From positions 1 through 64,000 of the forward strand of contig JBBHKE010003244.1 in assembly GCA_037447655.1 (NCBI GenBank): DNA of 64,000 nucleotides, read 5' to 3'. The number at the start of each line of letters is the position of its first letter. Position 1 is the stretch's first letter. Source of the DNA: Zygnema cylindricum (lineage: Eukaryota; Streptophyta; Zygnematophyceae; Zygnematales; Zygnemataceae). The translations under genes and the position numbers were made by a program. Of this stretch, positions 1 to 13,425 are shown piece after piece. The notes under the pieces were generated by a model. It had not been told where the DNA came from and did no database searches. It saw only the letters and a list, made by a program, of their open reading frames with translations.

Positions 1-104
1 TTTCCCTCCCTCTCTCACTCTATCATTCCCTTCTTCCCTCCATTCCTCCCTCCCTCCCTCCCTCGCTCCTTCACTACCTCCCTTCCTCCCTCCCTTTATC
101 CCTA
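1..104. repeat. TC-rich low-complexity tract
   Basis: Imperfect CCCT/CCTT repeats run from the window edge to about position 104. No coding content is visible. Confidence 0.8.
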
Positions 105-1010
105 TCACGAAAGTATCCGAACCAAGCGGACAACCCAAGACACGAATGCCCTCGGATGGAAGAAGAGTCTGAAAATTAAGAGGGGGAGTAAAGGAGTAAT
201 AGCACGAAGTGACCAAACAACACACTTCGAGGGGTAAGGAAAAAGATTGAGTTGGCCCAAGCGATCCGTGAAAACGTTATAGATCGGTATGACTTGGTCT
301 AAAGGGCCTATAATGTGGGTATTGTCCGCAACTAAAGAGAAAAGGTAAGAAGGGAAAGCGGTCGTGGAAGCGCGGAGGGCCAGACAAAGAGCAAGGGCAA
401 ACAAAGGGCCCTTGAAAGGATCACCTTGACGAGTGTCGCTGGTAGAGGAAAGAGGGACCAAATCAGTATCGGCGGGGAAGAAGAGGTTGGTTCTCAAAGA
501 ATAAAAGGTCCTCACAAAGGGAATACCTAGACAATTGAAAAAGGTGCAACCATCCGCTCCAAAAAAATGGCATTGCGATCCTTGTATTGAATGCGTATAA
601 ACATCAACTTGAAAGACTAACCATTCCGGATGGACATCCCCCGACGCTCAATTCCAATGGACCACAACCTCACAACCCCCACGAGTTGCCATTCCAAACT
701 AGCGAGGAGAAAATATACTCATGAAAGGCGGGCTGGAGTTGGATGTAAATGGCATGGGCCACTAGTTGGTATAATACCTCTCCCATTGCAATAGGGTGAA
801 TCCCTTTATTGTGTTTGGTGACAACCACAACGCGGGACGCCGTGAGAAGATCACGAATTCTAGAGGGGACATTGCCCTGCAAGGGAACACTCTCGGAAAA
901 ACATATCAAGCCCTTGTGCACCCGATTCAGGGGGCAAATTTACGCAAAATCACTCATAAACAGTGCCATGTGGGACCCTATTGTTGATTGATGGGGTGAA
1001 GTGGTAAGGG
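105..1010 (-). pseudogene. LINE-type reverse transcriptase remnant
   Basis: Read on the minus strand, two open pieces in different frames carry landmarks of a non-LTR retrotransposon reverse transcriptase. The upstream piece (921-670) has LTASRVVVVTK followed by HPIAMGEVLYQLVA, the usual 'LTASR..lpK...RPIaiGEvlyrL' block. The downstream piece (515-105) has TRQGDPFKGPLFALAL, the RQGDP block, and VADNTHIIGP, which stands where the catalytic F/YADD box should be and has lost an aspartate (ADN). Stops and a frame change separate them, and no endonuclease or 3' tail is visible. Dead fragment; clade not assigned. Confidence 0.75.
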
Positions 1011-3102
1011 CTTTGATGAACGTATTGCGATCTAAAAAAAACACTCAGACGGCTCAAAGGTTTGGATAGAGGGGGATAAAGGGGTACATAGTGATGTCTA
1101 TCAAATAGGATGTGGACAATCAATATGTACTATTTTTTACGTCAGAAAAAACATTGTACCCGACCGATATTTCATACGGAAAGTGGTACAGTTTTCCATA
1201 TCGTAACCATTTACAACATATACGTAAGTTTTGTACATTCATACATTGCGTACACCTTTCTAATGTAAGCCTAAATGTTTAGAACACCGCAATTTAGATA
1301 TAGTGAATTTTTATTGGCCATCATTGTGATACTGACGTTTACAGGCAAAGGCGACAAAAACCGACATTTTAGATACGTCGATATTAAGATATTTCTAAAT
1401 TGAGATCTACTATTTGCCATTTCCATCGATGTAATATTGATACACGGTTTATCCTTCTACATTCTCCATTGTTGTTAGAGGTGGTGAATTACTAGTGTTA
1501 GCATTATAATGTAACTAATAACTCTAAAACATGTTTTGCAACCATAAATTCTATGGCAACATTCACAGATAAATGAGTTCTAAGGTCAAAAAAAACCTTA
1601 ATGCTACATCAATACGCCACAATATATACTAAAATAAATCGCGATGGGTGGACCATCACGATACAAGGGAAAAAGGAAGCAACTACGATATTTGCTATTG
1701 ATGGATGTGTTTGCGTTGGTGGTTTAAATTTGGCATGAGAACTCAAGAATGTGTGGTTTCTCTCGTGTATAGTCGATTGAGAAATGGACAAAGCAAAGTA
1801 GGGGCAAATACTCGTGAAATAGAAACAAACATGACGTTACGGTAATTGTTACGTCATTTAAACCCATAGAATTGATTTGTTGATTTTGCTTCAACCAGTG
1901 TTTATGAAATCAACGGAGTTTAATCGTCTCGTAAAATCTGACTTTAAGAATGTATATGCTCTTCAACATTTTCCGTCTCGTATTGCCCTCATACCCACAC
2001 ATGCGACGGAAACCATCCTCACACAATGAACGGAAGCTCAACCAAAACTCACATATTTTCCTTCATGTTACTTATAATGACAGCCTCAAAATTCAGCTGA
2101 TAGACTTGAGGTTTTCTGATCTACAAGAATTGCGGGTACCAAATCCGTGATCTGGGTCTACGAAGTACACGCTGGAAGACATCGATGTTTCTCAAGAAGG
2201 TGAGAGCCACTGTCGTAATCAAAGGATTAGCATTTGTACATTTTATAGGACCATTTCCCACAGGATTTTTCAAATAAATGAATGTTTTTGTTCATGACAT
2301 TTTCCTAAACAAATTATCTTTCTTCCAGTGCCTACAAATAGGAACAACTTTCGTCATTTAAATGCGAAAATTTGAAACCGATGTCCATTCGTTTGAAATG
2401 TTCTTAAAATAGTACAAAACTGCAACCCTCCCTGCCACCAAGATTGGTAGAAAACAAATGGCAACGCCCTTAGAAACTGTGAAATAATCAATGCTATACA
2501 AATGGTAAATCTTAGTTTCTCATTAAGAAAAACAATGTCAAAATAGAAGTGGCTCATGGACTTAATACAACATATATGGATGTAGGTATTTTACAATGGA
2601 TGGTGGTGGATGTTCTAAAGCCGAAAGGTATTTAAAAACATAGCAGAGCTTCTACTATTGATTCTCGAAATCAATGTTGCTACATGTACTAATCTTGTGA
2701 CAACCAATTTCTACTACGTCCTGCAACATAAATTCCCCTTATAGTGAATGTGCACGTTTGCGGTAAACATAAAATTAACCGAATTTGAGACTACCAATGC
2801 TTTCGTGTTGGACTAATATAAGAACTCCAAATGCCGTAGGACAAAGAGAAAGTCAGGAGAAACACTCAAGAAAACCATTTCCAAGTTGCTCCAAATTTGC
2901 AAAATCGGTGTCAACTCTCTAACTTAAACTACTTGCGTTTGAAAACATAATGAATTCTTCGCACGTGTGAATTTATGGCCGTTCCCATGACCAAGTTATT
3001 TTTGGGACTCGTTAGTAATTACTTTGTCACAAATATTTGTCGTAATATCTTTCCCCGACTCCTAGTACAAATCCCTGCCGCTCGATATTCAAAAAGCGGT
3101 CG
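1011..3102. other. intergenic, nothing recognised
   Basis: AT-rich sequence with short random open frames only. I see no clear repeat structure, exon pair or RNA gene. Confidence 0.5.
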
Positions 3103-6100
3103 TTATTGTGCGGTGATATCGGCCGCTCGCTGATCGGCGATCCACTTCCTGACGTGCGGCTCGATCTCCCGCAGTTTGGCTTCTAGCTCGCGCAGGTTGA
3201 CGCGCGTGTTCGAGTGGTTCTTTATGCAGTGGTAGCACGGAGGGTCAGCCAGACACTCGCTCGCGCTCCACGCCATCCATTCGCTGCAAGCCACCGCCCA
3301 ATCCACACCGTTAAAATAGCAGTACGGGGTGGAACTAAACAACCAATAAACCCCGAGTAAGAGTAGCACAAAGACGTGCCATACACAAAGCACCATAGGA
3401 TAGGGCTAACGCGCACAGCGCGCGAACTTACACTTTGCGTACGGTAATCCCTGAGTGGCTGAAAAAGTACACCTGAAAAAGGACACCCGGCTTTACCGTA
3501 CCTTTGGAAGCAATCTTTGCCGAAGGAGGTGTTCTCAAAATAGAGATTGTGCCACTGCTGCCACTGAACTCCGAACCGCGTGCCGATGCTCTCGTAGAAC
3601 TGGTACGTCATCTTCCAGGGCAGGAGCTCCAGGGCGATGCTGCCAGCTGGAGGGCAGAGGAAACAGGGGAAGTCAGAGAGCCTGTGAGTACAGGAACAAA
3701 ATGATGGCTTTCTTTTTTGATTTTTGTTAACTTAGATTTGATTTTTTTTAGTGAGGTTTGTCAGCTACTGTACCCGTCGCCTGTAAGAATCTTCAGTGAC
3801 TTATTTTCTTTCTTGAACCACAATACTGCCTTCAGATGTGAAAATAAGGTCTTTGTATCGCTTACAAGGAAGGAATATTTCATTTGCGAAAGAGGCTCCG
3901 TGCATTCCAAAAGTGAATGCTGTCCGCCTCATCGTGTCGATGATCTGTTTGCATATACGGACAAAAATAACGCTTACGTGAAAGTTTGCAGCCATTAGAC
4001 ATGGATCAAACGTTTAAAGCTCTTTTCATAGTTTTGTTTCTAAGGACTGACGATGCTGATGAATCAAAATGAGAGGAAAGGAAGCAAGATGACTAGAGTA
4101 GCTTATGGGGATTGAGGAGGATTGAGGAGGAAGAGAAATGATTGAGAAATAAATGGGACGCACACCTTATGGAGAGAAAGAGAATAGCTTACCTCAACGA
4201 GCGGCTGTTTGTTTCCAAATTCCAGCATCTGAATGGGAATGCCAGAGAATACTGACTCCAGCAACTTTAATACCTCAGGTGCATTTATAATAATTCGGCT
4301 TGAAGATCTCCATAACCATGTTATCTGGATCAAGGCAAAGAGTTGAAGTATTTATACTCAGTTTCTATTCGTTGTTATCTTTGGTTACTTTGCCAAAACA
4401 GTAGTCGGCAATAAGCAGGGATTTGTTTTTCTTAGAGGATAACATGGCTTGAAGTAAAAACCAATCCGCAAATTGATTTTTGTTAAGAAACAATCAGTGT
4501 GAGGAGTGTCAGTTTTGATGTTGGTAATTCTATTTCCAGGGAGGGATTGTGGACCGCAAGAAGAAGTAACGTTAAGAATTATTAAGAATTATTATTATTA
4601 ACGCAAATTTTTTGTTCAGATGTTAATTAGCAGTAACAGCCATTTACAGTGTACTGCACAGGTATTAGAGTGTCATCTTCAATGGCTTGAAAGCTCAAAA
4701 TCACTTTACACAAAACACCATTATGTTCCTCAACACAGGTTTCTTCTTGAGAATGGCCACGACAAAAATACCCTGAAGTTGAGGTACTTCTGTAGTCGAG
4801 GTTGGGTTAAGGAGGAAATCTCTGTTTTCTCAAAATTTCTTGCTCTTGTTTATTCTGCTACATCTTCAACAGAAAAGAATTTCATGTTTACCCTCAATAA
4901 AACCTTGGCAACTTTCTTCCCTGAATTTACTCTGAGCATGACTTATACATCTCAGCATGAAATACTTTACCTGGTAATTTGGCTCCGATTTAGGCACTTG
5001 AGGTACTCCCATGTAGACATCTGAAACCAACTTATAGTCATTTTGCTTTAAACGCTCGCTCCTAGGGCCTCTGCAATGCCCAAACATAAAAATTGCTCAA
5101 TTAAAAAATACATTTTTCAATTTGCGATAGTCCTACATTATGAAGTCTAATCTGGTCATTCTATTTTGCTGAATCTTGTTCTCATTCAGGAGAATTTCAT
5201 ATCGCTAGTATCATTTAGCATTGTCTCGTGAACTGTCTGGCAATTGCACGACTGCTGGAACCTTCTTTTGAAGAGGGCAGTGAAATTGTGAGTGCGAGAG
5301 AAAATCCTTATCTCACCCAAAAAACTGGTAATTTAAGGGATAAATGACCTCTTTAAAACAAGCGTGTGCGTTTCCTGGCCTTCTCTGTCTTCCCACGCCC
5401 TCAAAACAGATGGTTATTGTCAGGAGCTGCATAATTCGATACCATGTTTAGAGTAGATTTTGCTAAACTGTTTCTAAGCCCGCTGAGGATGCCATTTCAC
5501 TGATTAACCTCACATTGTGTCTGGTTCAAGAGAAGCCGTACCTGGAATTTAGCCCAAATTTAATCACCCTAAATCTCATGGGAGGCTGTATCCGAAAGAG
5601 TGTGCTGAATTTAATGGTGGTGGACAATGCAGATAACAAATGGGAGCTGTTGATGATGGCAATTTGAATAAGGAAAAAAGTCTTCCAAGTTCTTTTCTTT
5701 TGATAGGGGACTCAGACTGGATGTAGTAATAATCTTATGAATCTGAAAATGTGAAAAAAGGGAAAGCAAAGCAATTTATGTGTAGATGCTAAAATAGATC
5801 GCCTTGTAGGAATAGATAAGTAGAGACTGACCTTCCCTCTAATGTAATTTAGCATATCACCAAACAAAATTCTGGTTACTCCTCTAGCAAACGTCCGTAC
5901 GGCAATCCATCCCAGCAACCAAATTTCACCCTTTAGTATTTAATCTTAAAAAAGACTCTACTTAAACTCCAGCTAGCTGTCACGTGCACTTAATACTCAT
6001 GGTTATAACCCACAGTCTTTTTTCCCCTAGCTTTCAATGCTAAATTTAAGCCTGCAATACCATATTACTTGAAACTCTAAAAGCCAACCTGTTTTGTAAA

Positions 6101-7947
6101 ATCACCCCTACTCATTCCCAATCACATTCCCCTGTCCCCACCCTCCTTCCTCTCCCTCTATCCTCCCTCTCCACTGCTCTCTCCCCGTGTGTTGAATGTG
6201 AGTTCACTTACTGCGATGGTTTGTGCCAAACACAAATGTCATGTTGGCAAAAATGGGCTCATTGGCAGGTCGTTTCAAAGCTTTCGCCAAACTCGCGGCC
6301 AATTCTGTGCCATCCGGCGATCCCATAGAGGGAGGAAGATGTCAGAGAAAGCATTTGGGGAGAACAATGGAGATTGATTTCAGGTGAAATAAAGCATCCA
6401 AAGCTTTGAGTACAAGATGGAGCAATAGGCGCTAGAAGCGTGGGAGAATCGCTTTGGATGAGGTTGGAGGGGGAGGGGGAGGGGGAGGGGTATATGGATG
6501 AGCAGACAATTGAAGTCAAGTACAGTGGAACAATGCTAATGCAAATTGAGGAACAGGCATCATCAATGTGGCAAAAATTGTCTCCATCACATGTTTTTAG
6601 GGCGATTAAGTGGATGTGTGAAGCACACAACTGACTATACCGTACTCCAGATTCCTCCTTATTGATCAGTGTGAGCTAGAATCTACTAGAGACATTAACA
6701 AATGCAAGTATGGTTTCCAGAGTACAAAGAACGGTAACTATTGTTAACAATTCTTTCAAATGAAGGCAAAATGTATACCTGTCAGTGGCCCTACTCGTTC
6801 AATAAAATGACCGGGATTGCTGTCCTGAGTTGTGGACATTCCCTGGTCGAACTGCCAGATGGGCACTTCCTGGGAGACAGAGTCTAAAGGTTTTTAGAGT
6901 ACTGATTTGCGGTTTGTGTGCCCCGATTCTGATTTTATTGGATTGACCCATTGCATGATACCAGAATCCGTAATGCAGGGGAAAGTGAAAGTGGGAACTC
7001 CAATATTTTTTACAATATTTAATGGTGCTCTGGGAGTCACATCTACGCTACAAAATGAGGAGGGAGGAGGTAAACATTAATCCTTAACAATCCTATTTCA
7101 GGAACATTATCCTTACCTCAAAGGACGTTTTGTTTTGTCGAATTGAGACTTATTTAAGGCCTTGCGGGGAAAGAAATTCTCCTGCCTTGTAGCGAATTCT
7201 GCAAACCTCCTGGATGGGTCCGACTCTGCAGTGGAGATAAATCCCAACAATAATAATTCAATGTACTGGAATTTGGAGGAACTTTATTTGTTCAATCATA
7301 TTCCACATAACACATTTTGAATTGTTGACAAGTGATTGACCGAGTTCATACTTGTACCGCTGAGCCCATCCACATGCGTCTTTTAACTGCAGTAGCCTGA
7401 AAAAAAAATCCCCTTTCGGCAAGTCAGTTACAATGTGTATTTTCTTCTTTATAGAATTTACACATCCTAAAATAAACCACTGATTGCAAAAAACAAAGCC
7501 TTGTGAAATAGCTTATTCCTACATGCAGTTAATATTAGACATCTGTCCACTATGCTAAAATCTAAAATCATTTTCTTTTATGGAATGTTAGTGAAGGTCT
7601 GGAGGAGCAACCAGCATTTTCCTCACCTTGAAAGGTCATACTTTTTTGTAGAATACCAATATCCCCCAAAACCAGTATCATCCCTTTCGATCGAAAAATG
7701 GCAAACATCTTTCACCACCAACATGCATGAGAAACTTGTTTTGTCCGAAAGGAGGGTTGTCCCGGGAATGCCCTGTAACACAGGTCGCTTAAATAATCAG
7801 CTTGTCGCTCAGTTTCATTTTATTTTTCTAAAAGTGACCAAAATTGAACTCCAGAAATACGTCACACCTCGAGGTTGTCAGTCGTCGTCCAATTGCGATC
7901 CCGTTTTATAAAATCGACCCACCATTCGTCTGAACTGGCTTCCCATC
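3103..7947 (-). CDS. DUF563/GT61-like glycosyltransferase, multi-exon
   Basis: A spliced minus-strand gene. Exons with consensus splice sites and matching phases, in transcript order: 7947-7868, 7386-7341, 7225-7117, 7047-6948, 6869-6779, 6304-6212; then, after an unresolved link, 5604-5542, 5070-4971, 4324-4193, 3944-3866, 3646-3502 and 3334-3103 (stop TAA). The 3' half encodes RSSSRIIINAPEVLKLLESV, then GMHGASFANEIFLPSGSIAL, then a WK..YQFYE block. That is the pattern of the GT61/DUF563 fold (EOGT/POMGNT2-like): an R..sR.iLN segment, GxHGAxLxNxxFLPpG, and a cysteine-rich tail (ADPPCYHCIKNHSNTRV). The N-terminal half includes DACGWAQRYKYELE and TFTFPCITDSGIMQW. Family members act in the secretory pathway on protein or cell-wall glycans; donor and acceptor cannot be read here. 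Uncertain: the initiator exon, the 6212-to-5604 junction, and possible extra exons at 5930-5832 and 5426-5349. Confidence 0.72.
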
Positions 7948-8579
7948 CTGCAAAATAATTACTATTTTGAGGTTTCTTTTTGGATATCTGCAAACACCGT
8001 AATGTCCACCCCTTAGATCTCAGATTCGGTTCACTAATTCATTTCAATTGGTCAAAGACTGAACTGGTAGTCATCGACATTTATGGGATTTGAACTCGCT
8101 TCAGTAATATTTTCAAAAACAACGAACCGCTTGAAAACCAGTAGCAAAACAGGAAGTCGTAAATTCAGCCGATTGGACCATTACGCAACTTTCTTATATT
8201 CTTTTTTACACTTTTGAGCCACACTACTATGGAAGTCATTGAACTTGGTCAGACTCCTATTGTTTCGAAAGCGTGGATGTGACAAAGTAAGAACAGGCAA
8301 ACCAACTGTTCAAAATTATGAACTTTTTTTTTGCTTGGTTTCCTCCACCATTTTTTTCAATGTCAAAACAACACAAATTTCATTTGTGCTCAAAACAGAC
8401 CTATTCCTTCCAATAATTTTTCATACTCTTGGTGCTTTAACTCTTGCTGCTTATTCACCGGTTGTTTCACAAATCCCTGCTTACTGTAACTGCAAATCCA
8501 TAAGTGGCAGAAATAATAATTCCCTCCAAAAACAATTCCCTTGATCCTACATAAAAACAATTTTTAAAACTAACGATCC

Positions 8580-8975
8580 TCGAGTTCCCTCTCCCTCTCC
8601 CTCTCCCTCTCTCTCTCCCTCTCCCTCTCCCTGTCCCTCTCTCTGTCCCTCTCCCTGTCCCTCTCCCTGTCCCTCTCTCTGTCCCTCTCCCTGTCCCTCT
8701 CCCTGTCCCTGTCTCCCTCTCCCTGTCCCTGTCTCCCTCTCCCTGTCCCTGTCTCCCTGTCCCTGTCCCTGTCCCTATCCCTGTCCCTCCCGCTCCCCTC
8801 CCCCTCCCCCTCCCCCCTCCGCCTCCCCCTCCCCCTCCCCCTCCCCCTCTCCCTCCCCCTCCCCCTCTCCCTCTCCCTCTCCCTCCCCCTCTCCCTCTCC
8901 CTCTCCCTCCCCCTCTCCCTCCCCCTCTCCCTCTCCCTCTCCCTCTCCCTCTCCCTCTCCCTCTCCCTCTCCTTA
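8580..8975. repeat. CCCTCT/CCCTGT hexamer minisatellite
   Basis: About 390 bases of near-perfect hexamers: CCCTCT, a middle block of CCCTGT, then CCCCTC-rich units. It separates the exon chain at 9.0-9.6 kb from the glycosyltransferase exons. It would lie inside an intron if the two belong to one gene. Confidence 0.95.
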
Positions 8976-8992
8976 CTTCTAGTGCGACGAGC

Positions 8993-9632
8993 CTAAGCAG
9001 TGCCGCCCACCTCTCGCAGCTTGGCTTCCGCGTGCGCCACTCTCTCTCTCTCCTGCGCCATCGCGGCCTTCAGGTACGCCAGCTGCTCGTACCGCACGGC
9101 CAGCGCCAGCCTGTCCGACTGCACGCAGTTCCATGCAGCGCAACGGAACTGAGAACGGAAACTGGAACAGAAGGCAGCAGGGACAGCAGGCTGCCTTGGC
9201 TTGCCGTACACATGCGCCGGGTGAGTAGATCTCAATTTTCGAACTTCTGGCTAAGAGGTAGACGGCATTGAGTTGTCTTTTTTTTTTTGTTTTTTTGTAG
9301 GTAGTGAACTCTGGTGACAGAATTATTACAAGGATTGTATTTTTAAAGAGGTTTTTTGAATCTTACACGTGTGGCATTTCCCTGAAAGAGTTCTGCGACC
9401 TGAAGTCCAAATAATTTGGAATCAAATTTTTTGAGTTGTAGACCTCCTTTTCCCTGCCAAAAGAAAGAAATTTCAATACTATTTATAAATAAAATAAGAG
9501 GGCGGAGAATTAGGTGTAGGAGAAAATAAAGAAGAAAATGACGAGTATAAGTTCAAAATAAATTGTTTTTTTTCAAAAATTTCACCTCCTCTAGGCTGCC
9601 AGGAGTCCCAAGCTGACTGCTAACACGTGCCT
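8993..9632 (-). CDS. three-exon chain, unknown protein or 5' part of GT61-like gene
   Basis: Three minus-strand exons are joined by good splice sites in compatible phase: 9632-9586 (47 nt), 9453-9367 (87 nt) and 9148 downward. They encode ARVSSQLGTPGSLEE, then GKGGLQLKKFDSKLFGLQ with VAELFQGNATR, then a GC-rich exon with RYEQLAYLKAAMAQERERV and HAEAKLRE, which looks like a coiled-coil stem. The last exon either ends at a stop at 8993-8995 or at a donor after position 9011. The phase-0 donor does not join directly to the phase-1 exon at 7947, so a missing exon or a gene boundary lies between. I do not recognise the family; a Golgi stem region of the next gene is possible. Confidence 0.5.
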
Positions 9633-9639
9633 CTGCTTT

Positions 9640-10736
9640 GTCCAGAAATAAAAGGAGAGCTGGCAGCCACAAAATAGTTAAATTGAGAATTAAACTTCTC
9701 CAAAGATGCGGATTCGGTGGGATTTCCTCCATGGTTAGAAGCTTGAATTTTTATCTTTTTTTCCGTCTCTCTTTTGTAATGTCAGCCCAAATTTGCTGTA
9801 GATTGACGGAGGCAAATTGATAGTGACTGACAAATTACAAAGAATCAGTACCTAGCACCAACAATGACCCAAAGGGATTTGGGATACCATGTCGTACAAT
9901 GAAAAGATCCCATGAGATCTATTCGTACAGTAAAGATCTTCGACTTTGAGAACAGGTTGGACAACGTGCGTTGGACAGCTATAGAATGCAATCACCATTT
10001 CTAAAGAGTCATCAAATTCGCATACAAAATGCATTGACGTCATTTGCCATATCCCTCGATACATGTAAGTTTTATTGTTTTTGTTTTAAGAACACAATGT
10101 CGCGCCGTAAGGCCTATGTTCCGTCAGGAAATTTTTGTAATTGTACGGCCGGCGTGACAGGATGCTACAGTACACTTTGAACGATGTTTCGCGTAGAGCC
10201 TGTAATCCACGTTTTCTATATTGAGTGGTACAACGTAAGGTGAGATCGGATATTAAAAATAGTCAATGATTTTCACACCGACCAATTTTAACTTAATATC
10301 TTCATTTGCGTACCATGGATGTGCGTACCAAGTCATCGTACAACGCAACTTTTGTACTTTTTGCAGAGTGCAGACGCTTTGTAAGACACCAGCTCATTTT
10401 TTTAGGGTTCCGGTTTTAAATAGTGCTATTGACGAAATGTGTCAGTCCGTATGGAAACTGCTCTTATCTCGTTATCTCTTACAAAAGTACAAAAAAAACT
10501 GTGAGATAACGACGTCGACACGTAAAAGCGCACGCAGATTTGATTCTTTGTAATAAAGATTTTGGAAACCGCGCAAACCTGTTCTCACATATTCAAACGT
10601 CGACTATATGCCACAGGCTATAGCCGGCCGGATAAAAATTAGTGTTATGTTTGTTATTAGCGTTAAATGTTTTGTTCGGTTTAGGTCCTTGATCCTAAAA
10701 TATCGTTATCAGCACTATTCATTTTATCAACACTTA
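9640..10736. other. intergenic; partial copy of a repeat
   Basis: Positions 10,190-10,440 resemble 30,165-30,370 in the same orientation, including CTGTAATCCACGT, ATTGAGTGG and an AGCTCATTTT..AGGGTTCC block. This is a fragment related to the interior of the element at 29.4-30.8 kb. The minus frame 10,064-9,852 (70 codons) has no recognisable motif. Confidence 0.5.
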
Positions 10737-11432
10737 GGGTGGCGTTCCATCAGACGAAAAGTGAGGTTGTTTACAGAAATCCGGACCTATCCGTACTACG
10801 CCGTACCTCTTATTTTGTTTTTATACGCGAACAACATTACAGAGAATCTTGCCAATATCCTCCAAAGGTCTGGGAGGTAACAATGACCGTTGGATGTTTT
10901 TTCGCGAAGCATTCGAGGAGGTACATCACCATTTACAGAAAAAATTGAGCCGCGACACGTTGGATAATGAATGTACGTGTCACGACGGCAAACCAACGGA
11001 AATCAAAAAATTTCGCACATGATATATGCATTCAAAAATTCAACGGAAATCACGAAAGTGATCTCGTAACGAGCTTTCGTCGCGCTATTTTTGTTACCGG
11101 CCACACTATTTGTGGAAGCGCTCATTCGTCACGCGAAAAAGCAAAAACCCTAAAAATAATGAGCTGGCATCACAAGCGTTTGCAAAGAGTACAAAATGTG
11201 TGTGGTACGATGCCCTGGTCCGCACGTACATGGTATGCAAATGACGATTTCGAGTTGAAGTTGGTCGGTGTAAAAAATATTTGACGATTTTTAATATACA
11301 ATCATATTTTACGTGGTACCACTCATTTCTGACACGTGGATTACAGACTCTGCGCAAGAGAACACCGTTCAAAGTGTAGCATTCTGTATTGTTGTTCGTA
11401 CGATTACAGAATTTCCTGATGGAACGCCACCG
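10737..11432. mobile_element. PIF/Harbinger-like MITE, TTA target duplication
   Basis: Terminal inverted repeats GGGTGGCGTTCCATCAG (left) and CTGATGGAACGCCACCG (right) differ only at the outermost base. They are flanked on both sides by TTA (10,734-10,736 and 11,433-11,435). The 3-bp TTA duplication is typical of PIF/Harbinger. No transposase motif is visible. Its right part (around 11,310-11,345) has an inverted match to 30,165-30,200. Confidence 0.75.
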
Positions 11433-12054
11433 TTATAGAAGCTTTACATTAAAAGTGATTCACGGTTTTTTGTACGTCTGTGGCCCCAACCGGCCGAAGC
11501 CCTATGAAAGAAAAAGTTGTAGTTAGGGTTAGCGTAGGCGAATTTCTATCAATGTTTACCGATACGCTGCAGGTCAGTGGCGTAGCGCCAAAATTTGAGT
11601 GCATCGCATAGTTCAAAAGTAAGTGACCGTACGCCCATACAATATGCCTATTGTACGCAAAACATACAATATGCCCTTAAGACCCATATTGTATTGGCCA
11701 CAAAATGAAATAAAATAGAAACAGGGTTGAGTTGCACATCGATCGATAGAGAATTAAACGACATGTCTAAATTTTGAAAAAAAATCAGACAAAAAAATAT
11801 ATTTATGTGAGTTTTGAGGGACTTTTTATTTAAACCGTCAGATTCGGACGATCGGACGGTCACTGATCAAAGTAGGCGATTTAAAAAGATCACATGAAAA
11901 TCCCCTAACACAACTTACGAAAGGACAATCTGTCATATTAGCGTATGCAATTTTGAGGGCCACACTAAATAAAGCCTCAAATTGACTAACCAGGCAGTAT
12001 AGGAGACCAACCCCGTTGGTGGTTGCAAAACAACTTTCCGAAAAAGCTATGAAC

Positions 12055-12480
12055 TGTCTGTAAAAAAAATGTCGGTTGCAAAAATGCTTACACTAATATA
12101 GGTCACTGTACAAAATCTGACAAATCGTACAAAAATCGAACGTTCACACGGTTGAAACGCGGCTGTCAGACGAATATGTGTGAACGGGATTTTTTACGAC
12201 ATGGTTTTTTTTCCCTTTTTAGAACGCACATTCTCATGCGTCCGCGGTTACTAAAACTAATTTATTGTATTTTTTAACTTAAAAAGGTACATTTATGTAC
12301 AACTGACACTGACCATACACCACTCTATTTAAGAGACAACGTACTTTCATTTTTTACGGTACTTGGAAAATAGCCCTAATTAGAGTAATGAAAAATATAG
12401 AATAAACTACGCTATTTGCGAATTTAAAAAAAAACGGAAAGTAATTAGCCGGCACTACGCTAATAGCGATTGGCGGTGTA
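12055..12480. mobile_element. truncated TA-target MITE
   Basis: This is the same family as 41,289-41,846. It shares CACTAATATAGGT, the 'acaaatcgtac' segment and the terminus CTAATAGCGATTGGCGGTG followed by TA. The other terminus is absent, so the copy is truncated. It lies within the insertion that interrupts the left arm of the foldback element. Confidence 0.7.
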
Positions 12481-13425
12481 GTGAACTTGAGAACCGCATA
12501 TAGGCGGTGCAATGAACTAGAGAACCACATATAGTGTTTCCTTACATTTTATGCAATGTTGGGATGTTGCCTTAACTGTATTCTTTTTTTTTTGCAGTTT
12601 TTAGTTTGTGGTCGGTTTGTTGGATCTGTGATCTCCTTTTTTTTTCCGTTGTTCATTCACAAAGAAATTTTGTGAGATTGCCCGTCCGCGTTTTTTTTTT
12701 TTCCCGGTTTTTTTCCCACGGAATGTCATCCTACGCCGTGTCAGTTCGGTAAAAAATTCTGTCCGGCGGCGTGCGTTGTACTTTGATCTTAAGTCAGATT
12801 CAGACGTTCGTACAGGAGTGTGCACGACGCACACACATACAGTATGCCTACGTTGCGCGAGTTTTGTGCAAAGTTTTGTGCGCCTACCAAAGGCCTACCA
12901 TAAAAAAGCCTACTTTTGAACTATGGTGCATCGTGCTGCTCCATCCTACGATACAGCTATACGTGACGCCATGCTACAGTTCCGTAGCTTAAAAGATGTT
13001 ACAATATGACTGTAGTACTTTTCATGAGTACTATGTTTTGCAGAGTTTACGGTATGTCTGCCACGTGTATACGTCATCATGTATTTTGTGTCTCATAACC
13101 TGTTCCCACCGGAGCATTTGTAACTTTTTGCCAATTCCGATGATTTTCTGAGAACTCATCAGAAAACGGGTTTTGTTCACACCAAAATTTTGGCACGTAA
13201 CTCCGATTGAAGGCGTCTTGTGACACTTCACACGCTTCGACGTCATCAAACATAGGCGGAACATGGGAACATACTCAACATAGGAATGAATGTTCGAATG
13301 ACGACGACGGTGGTTCGAAGTCCTGCAGATTTTTCGCGCGAAAACAACGAAATAGCCGTTCGGATGTTGTTTTTTCTACGTCAATTTTTCAGGTTACCAT
13401 TGGCCTGTTTCAAAGAAATACGCTA

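Noticed and set aside
5349-5426. Extra exon of the GT61-like gene
   Set aside because: Splice sites are plausible but it is open only in phase 0, while the flanking exons need phase 2.
5832-5930. Extra exon of the GT61-like gene
   Set aside because: It is open with a plausible donor, but its only open phase is incompatible with both neighbouring exons.
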